DNA from: SBBG01 sp033717875
GTDB lineage: Bacteria > Pseudomonadota > Gammaproteobacteria > Ga0077554 > Ga007554
DNA length: 64,000 nt
NCBI GenBank assembly: GCA_033717875.1
Contig: JADDKJ010000012.1
Location: 1-64,000 of the forward strand
Direction: 5' to 3'
Shown: positions 62,158 to 64,000 of the stretch, piece after piece
Layout of the letters: the number at the start of each line of letters is the position of its first letter
Numbering within the stretch: the first letter of the stretch is position 1
Program-made: the position numbers and the translations under genes
The notes under the pieces: generated by a model
Database searches by the model: none
The model's input: the letters and a program-made list of their open reading frames with translations, nothing else
What the model was told of the DNA's origin: nothing

Positions 62158-62195
62158 GGCGGGTTACGCAAAAAACGCTAACCCGCCCTACATTT
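62158..62195. repeat. REP-type hairpin (copy 2)
   Basis: GGCGGGTTA and TAACCCGCC around an A-rich loop, followed by CTACATTT. Inverted relative to 31123-31163. It lies just downstream of the DUF3135 gene stop, a normal REP position. Confidence 0.7.
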
Positions 62196-62204
62196 TCCCT
62201 TGTT

Positions 62205-62579
62205 CTATATTACCGGCTCCGTGCGCTTGAAAGGCAGCACCTTAGCGGATTCGGCAGGTTTACTGGACTGATTTTCCGGGACGGGGAAGAGTGGCGGGTT
62301 ACCCAATGCCTTCAGGGCATCCAGCAGGCCATGCGCGCCATACACCGAGTCCCACATCCGGTCGAATATGCGCATGCACGCCTGCAAGGGGGTGCGGCAG
62401 GTTTGGAGCTCCGCGTCGATGCTCCATTGCAAGCCGCGCAAGCGCTGCTGGCGCGTTGGCGGCGCGCTGGCAATGAGTTTTTCTATCGCCTCCCTGCGTC
62501 GTCTGGCGAAGGCCTCGGGATCGGTCTTCGCCAGCGTCGTCCATTCATCGAAGTCGAAAGGAGACGATGGCTGGTTCAT
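62205..62579 (-). CDS. DUF3135 family protein
   Basis: 124 residues. FDFDEWTTLAKTDPEAFARR at the N-terminus and LRGLQWSIDAELQTCRTPLQ in the middle match the small DUF3135 family of gammaproteobacteria. Cytoplasmic, function unknown. It is 18 bp downstream of slyD on the same strand, so probably co-transcribed. Confidence 0.78.
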   Translation of the reverse strand: MNQPSSPFDFDEWTTLAKTDPEAFARRRREAIEKLIASAPPTRQQRLRGLQWSIDAELQTCRTPLQACMRIFDRMWDSVYGAHGLLDALKALGNPPLFPVPENQSSKPAESAKVLPFKRTEPVI

Positions 62580-62597
62580 GGTTTATGTATGCGATTA

Positions 62598-63083
62598 TCA
62601 ATGATGATGGTGATGCCCTTCGACATGCACATGGCCATGCTCGATCTCTTCCTGTGTCGCCGGGCGGAGGCCGACGATCTGAACGTCGAAATGCAGGATC
62701 ATGCCCGCCAGAGGATGGTTGGCGTCCAGGGTCACCATGCCGTTGTCGATGTCGGCGATGGTAAGAACGGTATCTCCTTCGGGACCTTCCATCATCACCC
62801 GGCCACCGGGTGTCAATTCCATGTCCTCGGGAAATTCCGACAAGGGTACCTGGATCACGGCTTCGGGGTTGCGCAGGCCATAGCCCTGGGCCGGCAGCAC
62901 GACGACGTGGGTTTTGTTCCCGACTTCCAAACCTTCCAGTCCCTGCTCCAGACCGGGAATGATATTCCCGTGGCCATGCAGATAGGCGAAGGCGTCGCTG
63001 CCTTCCGTGGTGTCAAGCGTGTCGTTGTTCTCGTCGGTCAGCAGATAATACATTGACACGACCATGCCGTTGGCTACTTTCAT
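62598..63083 (-). CDS. slyD: SlyD-type FKBP peptidyl-prolyl isomerase and metallochaperone
   Basis: 161 residues. FKBP domain split by the IF chaperone insert (about 70-120), with YLHGHGNIIPGLEQGLEGL and VVLPAQGYGLRNPEAV. The tail EHGHVHVEGHHHHH is a nickel-binding His run typical of SlyD, here shorter than in E. coli. Acts as a proline isomerase, chaperone and Ni donor to hydrogenase maturation. TAC/ATG context with a weak ribosome-binding site. Confidence 0.88.
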   Translation of the reverse strand: MKVANGMVVSMYYLLTDENNDTLDTTEGSDAFAYLHGHGNIIPGLEQGLEGLEVGNKTHVVVLPAQGYGLRNPEAVIQVPLSEFPEDMELTPGGRVMMEGPEGDTVLTIADIDNGMVTLDANHPLAGMILHFDVQIVGLRPATQEEIEHGHVHVEGHHHHH

Positions 63084-63202
63084 GGAATATCCTTTGTGAA
63101 GCGGGCGAATGTGCTTATGAATGTGCTTATTAAACGTGTGCCCATTATATCATGGGCATCTCAATATCTGGTACATCACCATACCAACCCGAAAGAGTCC
63201 GG

Positions 63203-64000
63203 TCATTCGCGGCTGGCGGCGGCGATGCTGCCGACCGGCGGCATGAGCTTCGACAGGAGGATGGGTGGATTGCCTAACCGCTGGCGGTAAATGACGGTAT
63301 AGGCAAGCACGCGGCGGACATAATCGCGCGTTTCCTTGAAGGGAATGTTTTCCACCCATAAATCCGCTTCGATGATGCGGTCTGGCGCCAGCCACTGGCG
63401 TACACGGCCGGCGCCGGCGTTGTAGGCGGCGGTGGCGAGCACCGGGTTGTTGTCGAACGCGGCAAGACGGCTGCGCAGATAGGCGGCGCCAAAACGGATG
63501 CTGGTGTCGGGCGCGAGCAGATCATTGGGGCTGCTCAGGCGCGTCTTGAGGGATTTGGCGATCATTTCGCCCGTAGCGGGCATGATCTGCATCAGCCCGA
63601 GCGCGCCCACTGGCGAGCGCGCGTCCGATACGAAGGCGCTCTCCTGGCGCAGGATGCCGAACACCCAGGCGGGATCAATGCCGTTGCCCTGGGCGTGGGA
63701 TTCAACCCGTTCGCGGTGAGCGAGCGGAAAGATCAACTCAAGATCGTCTTGCCGTGGAGCCCGCGCCACCGTGGCGATGGCGCGGTCGTGCCAGCCCCAG
63801 CCGTGGGCCAGTCTGGCGGCACGCAGCAATTGCGCTTCGCTCATATCAAGGGTGGCATGGCTCCATTCGCGGCTCGCATCGGCCGGGCGGGCCAGCAAAT
63901 AGAATTCACGGGCGCGCAGTATGCCCGGCGCCCGCTCCAGGGTGGCCAGCTCTTCGTCTGGAAAGGAGAGTGGGCGATGTGTCAGCGCGTAGGGCTTTTC
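63203..64000 (-). CDS. slt: soluble lytic murein transglycosylase Slt (5' end outside the window)
   Basis: The reading stays open to the window edge, so at least 265 residues of the C-terminal part are seen. The GEWL-like catalytic domain has PAWVFGILRQESAFVSDARS (catalytic Glu in RQES), GALGLMQIMPATGEMIAKSL and ATAAYNAGAGRVRQW. The N-terminal superhelical U-domain lies mostly beyond 64000. It cleaves peptidoglycan to anhydro-muropeptides in the periplasm. The internal TTG at 63898 is not its start. Confidence 0.88.
   Translation of the reverse strand, partial: EKPYALTHRPLSFPDEELATLERAPGILRAREFYLLARPADASREWSHATLDMSEAQLLRAARLAHGWGWHDRAIATVARAPRQDDLELIFPLAHRERVESHAQGNGIDPAWVFGILRQESAFVSDARSPVGALGLMQIMPATGEMIAKSLKTRLSSPNDLLAPDTSIRFGAAYLRSRLAAFDNNPVLATAAYNAGAGRVRQWLAPDRIIEADLWVENIPFKETRDYVRRVLAYTVIYRQRLGNPPILLSKLMPPVGSIAAASRE

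Overview
The window reads as chromosomal DNA of a GC-rich gammaproteobacterium. Markers for this are zapD-yacG, DUF6763, DUF3135, the prkA-yeaH-spoVR cluster, RMD1 and SlyD. c-type cytochromes and a CysB-linked sulfate ABC operon suggest a sulfur-metabolising lineage; the species is inference. No rRNA, tRNA or CRISPR array was seen. || 1-11.3 kb is accessory DNA: an integron cassette array read left to right with six attC sites. Any integrase would lie left of position 1. Cassettes carry two near-duplicate segments with no conserved ORF, a guanidino-modifying enzyme, an HTH + Clp-N pair with its own operators, an AbiU2-like HEPN protein, a 1241-residue metzincin-like protein and a DUF3800 gene cut to its first codons. 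Three of the six attC sites are interrupted at exactly the same point, the GTT of R', by elements with the same terminal inverted repeat: one IS1182-type IS (3133-4889) and two identical 159-bp MITEs. The array ends in IS3 and IS30 wreckage (9.8-11.3 kb). || 11.3-21.3 kb: an archaeal-type S-adenosylmethionine synthetase operon behind an FNR-type site, an enzyme-I-like PEP protein, a SUMF1-like protein, an RMD1 protein, rhodanese-MoeB, a YbaK-HDOD fusion and a hydrolase. || 21.5-30.6 kb: an Ala/Pro-rich lipoprotein, the prkA-yeaH-spoVR stress cluster on the minus strand, and two chemoreceptors. || 30.6-39.9 kb: a heavy-metal RND efflux operon with a His-containing secreted leader protein and DUF3240, then a GNAT protein, a DUF2156 protein and CorA. 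|| 40.3-49.3 kb, minus strand: yacG, ftsH, zapD, a kelch protein, a YyaL/DUF255 protein, a HerA-like ATPase and hemJ. ftsH sits between zapD and yacG. The 48.5-48.9 kb gap holds three DnaA-box matches and an AT-rich stretch. || 49.5-64 kb: a periplasmic rhodanese and a GGDEF-EAL protein, then a long minus-strand run: Slt (partial), SlyD, DUF3135, sbp-cysT-cysW-cysA-cysB, a Tat metallophosphoesterase, a mono-haem cytochrome, DUF1566, a tetrahaem cytochrome with a nucleotidase-like domain, and a YgjP-like metallopeptidase. || Besides the attC-targeting elements, two long-palindrome MITEs bounded by TTAA sit exactly on stop codons. One split an 11-nt yyaL/kelch gene overlap and supplied the kelch gene with a replacement start codon. 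A second palindrome family (GGAASCKCTGA arms) recurs at 11.4, 26.8 and 28.8 kb, and a GGCGGGTTA REP recurs at 31.1 and 62.2 kb.
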